The notes beneath the pieces are model-generated. The model was given only the letters and a program-made list of their open reading frames with translations. It was not told where the DNA came from and ran no database searches. Position numbers and translations under genes: made by a program. A stretch of 64,000 nt of DNA from Bacillus sp. AFS037270 (GTDB taxonomy: Bacteria > Bacillota > Bacilli > Bacillales_B > DSM-18226). How positions within the stretch are numbered: position 1 is the first letter of the stretch; each line of letters starts with the position of its first letter. Where the stretch lies: contig NZ_NUNF01000029.1 of assembly GCF_002585305.1 (NCBI RefSeq), forward strand, positions 9,497 to 73,496, given 5' to 3'. Shown piece after piece: positions 1 through 8,458 of the stretch.

Positions 1-41
1 ACAATTCTCAAAGTCAAAAAAATTTATACTTTCTTATCTCA

Positions 42-76
42 TGAAAAAAGCTGCCTTCTTTTTCAGAAAGCAGCTT
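42..76 (-). terminator. Terminator of the yqjQ-like gene
   Basis: An imperfect 12-bp stem (AAGCTGCCTTCT at 48-59 with AGAAAGCAGCTT at 65-76, one mismatch) lies just past the stop of the leftmost gene. Read on the minus strand it is followed by a T run, as expected for an intrinsic terminator. Confidence 0.75.
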
Positions 77-87
77 AATACAACTCT

Positions 88-885
88 TTATTTAGAATTA
101 AGCACTCGTTTTCCGATTCGCTCAAACAGCCGTGGGAATAGAACATAAACAACGCTTCCCATGTTCATCCAACGCGGTAGATTGATTTCCCTTGTTTTAG
201 TCAGCATGCTATCAACTACTTTTTGAGCCACATAGCCAGGCTCCAGCATGAACTTCTGCACATTTTTCACGTAAGTGCCTTGTTCATCAGCAATATTAAA
301 AAAGTTAGTCGCTATCGGTCCCGGATTTACCGATGTCACTTGAACATTATAATCATCAAGCTCCATTCTTAGGGCATTTGTATAGCCAAGAACAGCATGC
401 TTTGTAGCGGAATAAACACTCGACTTAGGCGTTGCGAGCTTTCCTGCCTGAGAGGCAATATTAATAATATGGCCAAAATGGCGTTCACGCATCTTCGGCA
501 AGACCATGCTTGTGCATGCCATCAAGCCAATGACATTAACATTAAACATCCCTTTCATTTCGTCCATCGTGGCTTCATGGGCTTCACGAAATACCCCAAA
601 TCCCGCATTATTAACCAGAATATCAATGTGGCCTATTTGTTCAAAGATTTGTTCAAAGACCTCTTTAACTTGATCTGTATCTGATACATCAAGCTTGAAC
701 ACATCCACTCGTATGTGATGGTGTTCCTCTAAGTTTACTTGAAGCTGCTCGAGTTTCTCCACACTCCGTGCCAACAGAACAAGATTAGCGCCACTCTCAG
801 CACAAAGCTTGGCAATTTCTGCGCCAATTCCGCCGGAAGCACCTGTAATAACAATATTTTTACCTTTCAATTGTTCCCTCACCAT
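88..885 (-). CDS. yqjQ: SDR-family oxidoreductase (YqjQ-like)
   Basis: A 265-aa classical short-chain dehydrogenase, expected to be cytosolic and NAD(P)-dependent; the substrate is unknown. The Rossmann glycine motif TGASGGIG is at residues 14-21, NNAG at 92-95, catalytic Ser near 145 and the YxxxK pair at Tyr158/Lys162. The C-terminal tail is slightly hydrophobic, as in the YqjQ/DltE-like SDRs. The ATG is preceded by GGGGTG with short spacing; a TTG five codons in, behind GAGGGAA, is an alternative start. It lies 35 bp after the MBL hydrolase gene on the same strand, the yqjP-yqjQ order of B. subtilis, so the two are probably co-transcribed. Confidence 0.9.
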   Translation of the reverse strand: MVREQLKGKNIVITGASGGIGAEIAKLCAESGANLVLLARSVEKLEQLQVNLEEHHHIRVDVFKLDVSDTDQVKEVFEQIFEQIGHIDILVNNAGFGVFREAHEATMDEMKGMFNVNVIGLMACTSMVLPKMRERHFGHIINIASQAGKLATPKSSVYSATKHAVLGYTNALRMELDDYNVQVTSVNPGPIATNFFNIADEQGTYVKNVQKFMLEPGYVAQKVVDSMLTKTREINLPRWMNMGSVVYVLFPRLFERIGKRVLNSK

Positions 886-919
886 TTTAACACCCCATCA
901 GAGTTACAGCCCTAACTAC

Positions 920-1882
920 CTAAACCCTTGCTTGATAGAAAACAGGCTTACTAGTACTACTAATAATTTCCCCGATAGATGATAAATAGTCAAGCTGGGC
1001 CACACTTTCCGATATCGTTAACATCAATTCACGCTGATAGACCGTTGGAAAAAGACGTTTACAGATTTCAAAGACTGTGAGCGGTTCTTCCTTTAGCCAG
1101 CTATACACTGTCATTGCACGTTCATGCTGCCGGGTGAGTCTCTTGTCAATTAGCTCGGCTAATTGAGTGACCTCCTCCCCATGACCTGTATAAACACATT
1201 GAATTGGGTAGGATAACAGTTTTTTCATAGAATCATTATGCTGGAGCTGCGGTTTCGGCCTTTCTGTTTCACCAGGCAGAGGGGGCTCTAGTAAGGGATT
1301 AGGTGAAATATGAGCTAAAATCAAATCACCAGCAATCAGGATTCCATCCTTTTCTCGAAAGAGCGCAATTTGACTTTGGGCATGGCCTGGTGTTTCTATA
1401 ACCTTCCAGTTGCTAAGTCCGATAGGATTCATTCCCTCGACTAAATGGCCTGTCAACGAGCGGTTACACGAATATTTAAAAGTATTACGCAGCTTAGATA
1501 GGAAAGGTAAAAATTCATCAGGTAAACCAAACTCTCTGTATGTTGCTTTAAAAAATTCTTCTTGTAATTGAAAAAATTCTTCTGTGGGATGGATCCATCG
1601 TTCATTTAGGGGGTGGCCGAATACCTCTAATGACTCCGAAAAAAATTCAAGCATCCCAACATGATCAGGATGATGATGGGTAAGAACAACTTGCTCAATA
1701 TCCCTGGGGCTTAAATCTAATTCAGCAAGCTGCTCTTTAAAGGAATTCCAGCACTCATCTGTTTTTACTCCAGCATCCACAAGTGTTAAGCGCTCACCCT
1801 TTATCAAATAGACATTAACATCTCCCACTGGAAACGGCGTTGGCAATGTGATCTTCGCAATTCCATCTTTCCATTCTGTCAT
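920..1882 (-). CDS. yqjP: MBL-fold metallo-hydrolase (YqjP-like)
   Basis: A 320-aa metallo-beta-lactamase-fold hydrolase. The metal motif HxHxDH (HHHPDH) is at residues 69-74, with further His/Asp ligands downstream (PGHAQSQ near 165, AGDL near 185, TGHGE near 233). The C-terminal third is a helical winged-helix-like extension, as in the glyoxalase-II-related LACTB2/YqjP group. The physiological substrate cannot be told from sequence. The ATG start has a good AAGGAG site. It is divergent from proI and sits upstream of the SDR gene. Confidence 0.88.
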   Translation of the reverse strand: MTEWKDGIAKITLPTPFPVGDVNVYLIKGERLTLVDAGVKTDECWNSFKEQLAELDLSPRDIEQVVLTHHHPDHVGMLEFFSESLEVFGHPLNERWIHPTEEFFQLQEEFFKATYREFGLPDEFLPFLSKLRNTFKYSCNRSLTGHLVEGMNPIGLSNWKVIETPGHAQSQIALFREKDGILIAGDLILAHISPNPLLEPPLPGETERPKPQLQHNDSMKKLLSYPIQCVYTGHGEEVTQLAELIDKRLTRQHERAMTVYSWLKEEPLTVFEICKRLFPTVYQRELMLTISESVAQLDYLSSIGEIISSTSKPVFYQARV

Positions 1883-2037
1883 ATAAATAAACTCCTTATC
1901 TTGGATAAAAAATGTATTTTAAAATAATGAACATTATGTGTCATTTAGTTTATTAATTAAATTTTAGCCATTTTTTTACTTAATGTCATTTTTAAAGAAC
2001 CTTTATTGGAAAAAATGAAAAATTCTTATAATTAACC

Positions 2038-2066
2038 TTGACAAACAGGCTGTCTTCAAGCATAAT
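2038..2066 (+). promoter_or_regulatory. Sigma-A promoter of proI
   Basis: TTGACA (2038-2043), a 17-nt spacer and CATAAT (2061-2066) form a near-consensus vegetative promoter. It lies about 28 nt before the proI ATG, and AGGAGGAG at 2081-2088 serves as the ribosome binding site. Confidence 0.8.
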
Positions 2067-2093
2067 CACTTCATTTCAATAGGAGGAGTAATA

Positions 2094-2936
2094 ATGAAAA
2101 AGATTGCGATTATAGGTGCTGGATCCATGGCGGAAGCCCTCATCTCAGGCATAATTGAGAATGAACTAATTGATAAGAAACACATTTGGGTGACAAATCA
2201 TGGAAATAAAAATAGATTGCAGCTCCTTGAGGAACGATATGGCATCTCTAGTACGTATGAGTTGAATACTCTTTTTGAAGGCGCAGATATCGTTATGCTT
2301 GCGATGAAGCCAAAGGATGCTGATAGCGCGGTTGACAAAATTCGCGAATATTTAACAGAGGACATGCTTATTGTTTCGGTTTTAGCAGGTGTATCAATGA
2401 GTACAATTGAAACACTAGCAAGAAAACCACTTTCAATAGCCCGGTCGATGCCTAACACATCGGCAGCTGTTGGAAAATCAGCTACTGCTATTGCCGTAAA
2501 TGAACGGGTAACGACTGAGCAGTTAGAAACCATTAAGAGTCTTTTTGAAACGGTTGGTTTAGCAAAATTGGTTGAGGAAGAGCAGCTCGATGCTGTGACA
2601 GGATTGTCTGGAAGTGGTCCGGCCTATATTTATTATCTTATCGAAGCAATGGAAAATAGCGCAGATGAGATTGGCCTCGATAAGCAAATAGCCCAAGAAC
2701 TGATCGTTCAAACTCTTATCGGTGCTGCTGAAATGGTGAAGAATTCCTCTAAATCACCTGAACAGTTGCGGCGCGAAGTGACAAGCCCTGGCGGAACAAC
2801 TGAAGCGGGAATCCATGTTCTAGAGGAATACGGGGTACAGCAAGCATTTATTTCTTGTATAAAGGCTGCTACAGAGCAATCAAAAAAAATGGGAAAAGCA
2901 TTAAGCTCGGAACTAAATGTAGGAAAATCCCTATAA
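2094..2936 (+). CDS. proI: Pyrroline-5-carboxylate reductase
   Basis: A 280-aa cytosolic enzyme that reduces 1-pyrroline-5-carboxylate to proline, the last step of proline synthesis. The N-terminal Rossmann fold begins with GAGSMA at residues 8-13. The C-terminal all-helical dimerisation domain carries the P5CR signature region (TGLSGSGPAYIYY and the later SPGGTTEAGI). Length is normal. It is monocistronic, with a consensus promoter 28 nt upstream and a bidirectional terminator after it. Position next to yqjP corresponds to B. subtilis proI (yqjO). Confidence 0.95.
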   Translation: MKKIAIIGAGSMAEALISGIIENELIDKKHIWVTNHGNKNRLQLLEERYGISSTYELNTLFEGADIVMLAMKPKDADSAVDKIREYLTEDMLIVSVLAGVSMSTIETLARKPLSIARSMPNTSAAVGKSATAIAVNERVTTEQLETIKSLFETVGLAKLVEEEQLDAVTGLSGSGPAYIYYLIEAMENSADEIGLDKQIAQELIVQTLIGAAEMVKNSSKSPEQLRREVTSPGGTTEAGIHVLEEYGVQQAFISCIKAATEQSKKMGKALSSELNVGKSL

Positions 2937-2956
2937 AAAGGGGATTTATTAATATG

Positions 2957-2990
2957 AAAAGCACTAACCGAATTTTTCGGTAGTGCTTTT
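2957..2990. terminator. Bidirectional terminator proI / rnz
   Basis: AAAAGCACTA...CCGAA, a T-rich loop, then TTCGG...TAGTGCTTTT form a strong hairpin with A and T tracts on both sides, between convergent genes. A smaller hairpin (AAATCCC/GGGGATTT) overlaps the proI stop just before it. Confidence 0.85.
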
Positions 2991-2992
2991 TA

Positions 2993-3916
2993 TTACTTAG
3001 ATGGGATATTAAATTCTTTAAAATCCTCGGCAATGTCCGTCTCCGAAAAAACCTCTCGTGCTTCGCCAACAAGTTCAAGCCATGCCTGCCGGTCATACCT
3101 GGAGCTTATATGGGTGAGACACAATCGTTTGCAGTCAGCTTGTTTGGCAATCTCGGCTGCCTGTCTTGTTGTCGAATGAAAATAGTCAAATGCAAGCTGC
3201 TCCTCCCCTTTTGCAAAGGTAGCTTCGTGTACTAAGAAATCAGCATCCTGAGCCAGCCACCGCGAATTTTCACAATACCGGGTGTCACCAAGGATGGTGA
3301 CGATACGCCCCTTTTGAGAAGGTCCAAGAAACTTGTCCGGTTCAATGACCCTGCCGTCTTCGAGTGTGACCGATTCACCATTTTTTATTTTTCTAAAAAT
3401 GGGTCCTGGCTGTACCCCCGCTTCCTTCAATTTGTCTGCAAGCAGTGTACCTGGTCTGTCCCTCTCAACAATCCGATAGCCGTAGGAAGGAATTCCGTGG
3501 TCTAACCGCCGTACTTCCACTGTGAATTGCTCATCCTCGAAAATAATACCTTCGGAAATTTCAATTACAGATAATGGGTATTTCAAATACGTTTGACTTA
3601 AAGAAAGACTAACCTGAATATATTCTTTAATGCCTTTTGGTCCATAAACAGTAACTTCCGTATCTCCACCTTGGAATGAACGGCTAGATAATAACCCAGG
3701 AAGCCCATAGATATGATCGCCGTGAAGATGGGTAATAAATATTTTTTCAATCCGCCGTGGTTTAATGGAGGTATGTAATATTTGATGCTGTGTTGCTTCG
3801 CCAACATCAAATAGCCAGACCGCCCCCCGCTCTTCAAGTAATTTGAGGGCTATGGACGTAACATTTCGTAGTTTTGCCGGCATCCCAGCGCCTGTTCCTA
3901 AGAAAAATAAATCCAA
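2993..3916 (-). CDS. rnz: Ribonuclease Z
   Basis: Endoribonuclease that matures tRNA 3' ends by cutting after the discriminator base in precursors lacking an encoded CCA. MBL-fold metal motif HLHGDH is at residues 63-68, with the GDTRYC and HEATF motifs further on. I place the start at a TTG (3914-3916) preceded by AGAGGAG at an 8-nt spacing, giving 307 aa, the length I recall for B. subtilis Rnz. The in-frame ATG at 3940 has no ribosome binding site. Convergent with proI and divergent from zwf, the yqjK position. Confidence 0.93.
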   Translation of the reverse strand: MDLFFLGTGAGMPAKLRNVTSIALKLLEERGAVWLFDVGEATQHQILHTSIKPRRIEKIFITHLHGDHIYGLPGLLSSRSFQGGDTEVTVYGPKGIKEYIQVSLSLSQTYLKYPLSVIEISEGIIFEDEQFTVEVRRLDHGIPSYGYRIVERDRPGTLLADKLKEAGVQPGPIFRKIKNGESVTLEDGRVIEPDKFLGPSQKGRIVTILGDTRYCENSRWLAQDADFLVHEATFAKGEEQLAFDYFHSTTRQAAEIAKQADCKRLCLTHISSRYDRQAWLELVGEAREVFSETDIAEDFKEFNIPSK

Positions 3917-4125
3917 ATAAAAAGCTCCTCTCTTCTCCATTTTTCATTATGAATAACTATATCACAAACTCTTTTTTTATGCTTACTTAGGACAAACTTC
4001 ATTATCCGAAAGAAAATATTTTGTTACATGCAATTCAATATATTTGCGAAACCTAAAAAAAACAGATAAATTAAATAAAAGCAAAAAAATACATAACTAG
4101 GCTATGAGAAAAGAGGTTACAAAAC

Positions 4126-5619
4126 GTGGAGCAAAACATGACATCATTAATAATGATATTTGGAGCAACTGGAGATTTGGCCAAACGAAAATTATTTCCT
4201 TCACTTTACCGATTGTTTTCACGGAATAAGCTAGACAAATTTGCCGTGATCGGTGTTGCTAGAAGATCACTTTCCAATGACGAATTTCAGCAATCCGTTA
4301 GGGAATCGGTGATTTCGGCATTAGGAAACAAAGAAAACCTGGATGAGTTTGCTTCCCATTTTTACTACCAATCACATGATGTTGCAGATTCAAATTCATA
4401 TGTATCATTAAAAAAGTTTGCAGACCAAGTTGATGAGAATTATGACCTTGAGGGGAATCGAATCTTTTACTTGGCGATGGCTCCGGAATTTTTTGGTCCA
4501 ATTGCCTTGCATTTAAAATCAGATGGGCTGACAGATGTAAAAGGTTATAAGCGCCTTGTGATCGAAAAACCATTTGGACATGACTTAGAATCAGCCAAGA
4601 CGTTAAATAAACAAATTAGAAGTGCCTTTTCCGAAAAAGAGGTCTACCGAATTGACCATTATTTAGGAAAAGAAATGGTACGGAACATAGAGGTAATTCG
4701 TTTTGCCAACGCTATTTTTGAACCGCTTTGGAATAACCGGTATATTTCGAATATTCAAATTACTTCAAGTGAAACACTTGGGGTCGAAGAGCGCGGACGT
4801 TATTATGAAACAAGTGGTGCTCTTCGAGATATGCTGCAAAATCATATGATGCAAATGGTGGCATTGCTTGCAATGGAACCGCCAATCAGTCTTACCACCG
4901 ACGAAGTAAGGTCTGAAAAGGTTAGAGTGTTTAGATCCTTAAGAACCGTCGAGGGTGAAGAAGTAAAGCAATATTTTGTCCGCGGCCAGTATGGTGAAGG
5001 AACCCTTGATGATGTTAAAGTTCCTAAATACCGCGATGAAGCGATGGTTGATAAAGAATCCAATACCGAAACCTTTGTGGCTGGAAAGATTATGATTGAT
5101 AACTTCCGTTGGGCGGGTGTACCATTTTATATCCGTACGGGTAAAAGGATGGCTGCTAAATCAACGAAAATTGTCGTACAATTTAAAGACATCCCGATGA
5201 ATTTATATTATCAACCTGAAAAAATGTTGAATCCGAATCTCCTAGTTATCCACATTCAGCCGGAAGAAGGTATCACGCTGCATCTAAATGCTAAAAAAGC
5301 GGGTGGACATCTTGATGCCCAAGAAGTAAAATTAAGCTTTGCCAATACGGGCATTCATGCGATGAATACTCCGGAAGGATATGAGAAACTCTTATACGAT
5401 TGTATGAGAGGGGATGCTACCAATTTCACACATTGGGATGAAGTAGCATACTCTTGGGCTTTTGTAGATAAGATTTCAGCTGTTTGGGAAAAAACGAAAG
5501 CAGAATTTCCTAATTATGAATCCGGTACGATGGGTCCTAAGGCAGCAGATGAACTACTCGAAAAAGACGGCTTCTTCTGGTGGCCTGTTACTGATTTAGA
5601 GGTTGATATTTGTAAATAA
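4126..5619 (+). CDS. zwf: Glucose-6-phosphate 1-dehydrogenase
   Basis: A 497-aa enzyme oxidising glucose-6-phosphate to 6-phosphogluconolactone with NADP+, the entry to the oxidative pentose phosphate pathway. The coenzyme motif GATGDLAKRK is near residue 12 and the active-site motif RIDHYLGKE near 175-183. The start is a GTG behind AAGAGG; an ATG four codons in is the alternative. In B. subtilis gndA sits between zwf and dinB. Here that place holds only a 123-bp palindromic repeat, so 6-phosphogluconate dehydrogenase must be encoded elsewhere. Confidence 0.96.
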   Translation: MEQNMTSLIMIFGATGDLAKRKLFPSLYRLFSRNKLDKFAVIGVARRSLSNDEFQQSVRESVISALGNKENLDEFASHFYYQSHDVADSNSYVSLKKFADQVDENYDLEGNRIFYLAMAPEFFGPIALHLKSDGLTDVKGYKRLVIEKPFGHDLESAKTLNKQIRSAFSEKEVYRIDHYLGKEMVRNIEVIRFANAIFEPLWNNRYISNIQITSSETLGVEERGRYYETSGALRDMLQNHMMQMVALLAMEPPISLTTDEVRSEKVRVFRSLRTVEGEEVKQYFVRGQYGEGTLDDVKVPKYRDEAMVDKESNTETFVAGKIMIDNFRWAGVPFYIRTGKRMAAKSTKIVVQFKDIPMNLYYQPEKMLNPNLLVIHIQPEEGITLHLNAKKAGGHLDAQEVKLSFANTGIHAMNTPEGYEKLLYDCMRGDATNFTHWDEVAYSWAFVDKISAVWEKTKAEFPNYESGTMGPKAADELLEKDGFFWWPVTDLEVDICK

Positions 5620-5632
5620 TGCAGGATAGAAC

Positions 5633-5755
5633 AAAAGCGCAAGCGCCTGGAACAGCCCCCGACAAGCATAAGACACTCAGGGAAAGAAGGCGTTCTTTGC
5701 CTTCATTCCTTGAGCGGCTGTAGACCACCCGAGGGGCTAGGCGCTGAAGCTGGAC
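5633..5755. repeat. Intergenic palindromic repeat, long copy
   Basis: A GC-rich imperfect palindrome of about 123 bp begins AAAAGCGCAAGCGCC and ends GGCGCTGAAGCTGGAC. The outer arms pair (AGCGCC..AGCCCC with GGGGCT..GGCGCT). An inner hairpin at about 5676-5716 pairs CTCAGGGAAAGAAGGC with GCCTTCATTCCTTGAG. Its base composition differs from the flanks. It resembles the dispersed palindromic repeats common in Bacillaceae intergenic regions. A shorter element with the same ends lies at 53533-53590. Confidence 0.7.
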
Positions 5756-5814
5756 GTCGACAGTCTTTTATTAACAGTTATCCACAAGCGAAAATTTTAT
5801 AATTTCCTAAACGG

Positions 5815-5852
5815 AAAAAGCTCCCTTTGTTATGAGCAAAGTGGAGCTTTTT
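5815..5852 (-). terminator. Terminator of dinB
   Basis: AAAAAGCTCC..TTTG, loop TTATGAG, CAAA..GGAGCTTTTT form a strong hairpin that overlaps the dinB stop codon. Its minus-strand 3' side ends in a T run. Confidence 0.8.
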
Positions 5853-7128
5853 AGTGTTCGTCCTTCTTTTTTTCGGGAAACGAACGTAAAAAATCCTTGT
5901 TAAAGCTGGTCCCCGTTCCAACATTTTCAGCTTGTTCATTATTATGGGAACCGGCTCTTTCAATAATATTTTTTCCGTATTTTTCACGCAGGCTGGAAAG
6001 GGTTTTTAAGAGCGGCTCTTTTTTGGCATCTTTTTCAAAAGAAAATAAATCCAACTGTTTATAGGCATGATCCTGTTCCACCAGGTCATTCCCAGTTATT
6101 CCTAACAAACGGACAGGGTCGCCATTCCAAGCCTTTAAAAACAGCTGCTTCGCAAACGTGGAAATATCATTCTGATGATTAATCGGGTTAAGGAGTTTCA
6201 TACTTTTGCTAATTGTCTTCCGGTCTTTATAACGGATCGTAATTGCCAAAGCGGATGCCATAACTGTTTTACGCCTTAATCTCGTCGAAACGGTCTCCGC
6301 CAATCCCTCAAGCACCTGGAACAGTTCTTGTTGATTGCTAATATCTCTAGGCAGTGTCGTGGAATTTCCGATACTTTTAAATTCTGATACTGATTCAGGA
6401 TCAACAAGTCGAAAGTCAATTCCATTCGCCCTTTCTTTTATCCGTAACCCATTAATTCCGAGCAGTGTTTTTAGTTGGATTTCATTTCCTTTAGCTAGGT
6501 CGCCAATCGTATGGATTCCAATTGTTTGTAATTTTTCAGCAGTCTTTTTACCAACCCCATGCATTTCATTCGTATTCAAGGGCCACAGTACTGTAGGAAT
6601 ATCACGTTTCCGCATGATAGTTATTCCCAGCGGTTTTTTCATATCAGAAGCGGTTTTTGCTAAAAATTTATTCGGGGCAATCCCGATACTGCACGGTAAA
6701 TCCAGTTGCTTTAAGATTCTTTTTTGGATACTTTCAGCAATTTCAATGGGACTTCCTAATGAAAAGCTTTCGGTAATATCCATGTAACCTTCATCAATCG
6801 AGACAGGTTCGACAAGCTCCGTATATTGTCTAAGTATTTCAAACATGGCGGTCGATGCAGCCCGGTATCGTTCGAAATTCGGTTTCATCACTACTAGCTG
6901 CGGGCAAAGCTTTTTCGCTTCCCAAAGCGGCATGGTTGTTTTTACACCAAACTTCCTCGCTTCGTAGCTGCAGGTGACAATAATTCCTCTTCGCTCCTCA
7001 ACGTTTCCCGCAATGGCAAGCGGTTTTCCCTTAAGTTCAGGATCATAAGCCATTTCAACAGAAGCGTAAAAGCTATTCATATCTACATGTAAAATAACTC
7101 GTCCGTTTTTCGGATACATTTCCTTCAT
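5851..7128 (-). CDS. dinB: DNA polymerase IV (Y family)
   Basis: A 425-aa translesion polymerase. The first catalytic Asp is in HVDMNSFYASVEM (Asp15) and the second acidic pair in SIDEGYMDIT (Asp112-Glu113). The thumb helix-hairpin-helix (HGVGKKTAEKLQTIGI) and a little-finger domain follow. Corresponds to B. subtilis YqjH (PolY1). The extreme C-terminus (about 35 residues, polar) is where a beta-clamp-binding peptide would sit; QLDLFSF near residue 365 matches the QLxLF clamp motif. I use the ATG at 7128; a GTG three codons earlier is in frame. Confidence 0.93.
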   Translation of the reverse strand: MKEMYPKNGRVILHVDMNSFYASVEMAYDPELKGKPLAIAGNVEERRGIIVTCSYEARKFGVKTTMPLWEAKKLCPQLVVMKPNFERYRAASTAMFEILRQYTELVEPVSIDEGYMDITESFSLGSPIEIAESIQKRILKQLDLPCSIGIAPNKFLAKTASDMKKPLGITIMRKRDIPTVLWPLNTNEMHGVGKKTAEKLQTIGIHTIGDLAKGNEIQLKTLLGINGLRIKERANGIDFRLVDPESVSEFKSIGNSTTLPRDISNQQELFQVLEGLAETVSTRLRRKTVMASALAITIRYKDRKTISKSMKLLNPINHQNDISTFAKQLFLKAWNGDPVRLLGITGNDLVEQDHAYKQLDLFSFEKDAKKEPLLKTLSSLREKYGKNIIERAGSHNNEQAENVGTGTSFNKDFLRSFPEKKKDEH

Positions 7129-7175
7129 GACGAACACACCCTTAAAACATTTGTTCTAATTCTATAATACCAAAA

Positions 7176-7199
7176 AAGGAGGCCGGTTGGCTCTCCTTC
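7176..7199 (-). terminator. Terminator of the M20 peptidase gene
   Basis: AAGGAGGCC, loop GGTT, GGCTCTCCTT; on the minus strand the stem is followed by a T-rich run. Confidence 0.7.
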
Positions 7200-7210
7200 A
7201 GTTAGCTTGA

Positions 7211-8332
7211 TTATTGATTCGTCACTTCGTCGATAATGGCAATAGTCATTTCAGCAAGCTTATATAATTCTTCAACCGGCATACGCTCATTTGTGGTGTG
7301 AATTTCCTCATAACCAACAGCCAGGTTTACGGTTGGAATATTAAAGCCATTAAATACATTGGCATCACTACCCCCGCCGCTATGTTGAAGTTCACAGCTG
7401 CGGCCAATCTTTGCTGCCGCCTTGCGTGCGATTTCCACCACTTGGTCACCTTCGCCAAATTTGAAACCTGGATACATGACTTCGACATCGACTTCTGCCC
7501 TGCCGCCCATTTCCTCTGCAACGGTTTCAAATGCTTCCTTCATTTTGTTGACTTGGGCCTGCATCTTTTCAGGGATAAGCGAACGAGCTTCCGCTAAAAT
7601 ATCCACACGGTCGGCAACGATATTTGTAGCTTGACCACCTTCAAAACGGCCAATATTGGCAGTGGTTTCATGGTCGATTCTTCCTAATGGCATCCTCGCA
7701 ATCGATTTCGCGGCAATCGTAATCGCAGAAACTCCTTTTTCAGGAGCTACACCGGCATGAGCAGTTTTTCCGTAGATGACCGCTTTTACTTTTGCTTGTG
7801 TAGGCGCTGCTACAACTACGTTTCCGACCAAGCCATCGCTGTCAAGGGCATAGCCATATTTTGCTTTAATTAATGATGGATCCATCGCTTTTGCACCATG
7901 TAAGCCCGACTCTTCACCGACAGAGATGACAAATTGAATTAAACCATGTAGAATATTTTGTTCTTTTAGCAGACGGATCGTTTCAAGCATCACAGCTATA
8001 CCCGTTTTATCATCAGCACCAAGAATCGTCGTACCATCTGTAACAACATAGCCGTCCTTTATGGAAGGTTTAACTCCTTTTGCAGGCGTAACTGTATCCA
8101 TATGACAGGAGAAATAAATAGGGTCTACTCCTTCTTTCACAGCAGGCAGTGTACAAATCAAGTTACCTGCTCCATGCCCCGTAATAGCCGTTGTATCATC
8201 CTCAAAAACATCGAGACCTAATTCAGTAAACTTTTTCTTTAACACTTTCGCAATTTCAGTCTCAAATTTTGTTTCTGAATCAATTTGGACAAGTTCCAAA
8301 AATTCATTCAAAAGACGTTCCTGATTAACCAT
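7211..8332 (-). CDS. yqjE: M20/M25/M40 metallopeptidase, PepT-like (YqjE)
   Basis: A 373-aa dizinc peptidase of the tripeptidase-like YqjE group. Metal and catalytic residues are visible: SCHMDTV (His77, Asp79), GADDKTG (Asp107) and GEESGLHGAK (Glu140 general base, Glu141 ligand), with a later QHSGGGSDANVF and the C-terminal HTTNE metal motif. A dimerisation domain interrupts the catalytic one. It probably trims small peptides in the cytosol; the exact substrate is unknown. The ATG follows GGAGGGG. Confidence 0.9.
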   Translation of the reverse strand: MVNQERLLNEFLELVQIDSETKFETEIAKVLKKKFTELGLDVFEDDTTAITGHGAGNLICTLPAVKEGVDPIYFSCHMDTVTPAKGVKPSIKDGYVVTDGTTILGADDKTGIAVMLETIRLLKEQNILHGLIQFVISVGEESGLHGAKAMDPSLIKAKYGYALDSDGLVGNVVVAAPTQAKVKAVIYGKTAHAGVAPEKGVSAITIAAKSIARMPLGRIDHETTANIGRFEGGQATNIVADRVDILAEARSLIPEKMQAQVNKMKEAFETVAEEMGGRAEVDVEVMYPGFKFGEGDQVVEIARKAAAKIGRSCELQHSGGGSDANVFNGFNIPTVNLAVGYEEIHTTNERMPVEELYKLAEMTIAIIDEVTNQ

Positions 8333-8458
8333 TTGTGCCCCTCCAATTATGTACTCACTAAATCTAGCTAGAGCCCCTGGTCAAGGAGCTTCCGCTATTC
8401 TTATATCAGTATACCTCTTTATTTGTTATATCATCAAATGAAAGAGATAAGTGTTAAT

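Noticed and set aside
6335..6787. 150-codon open frame on the plus strand opposite dinB
   Set aside because: It lies wholly inside a well-supported polymerase gene on the other strand, has no ribosome site and its composition is what the complement of dinB codons gives.
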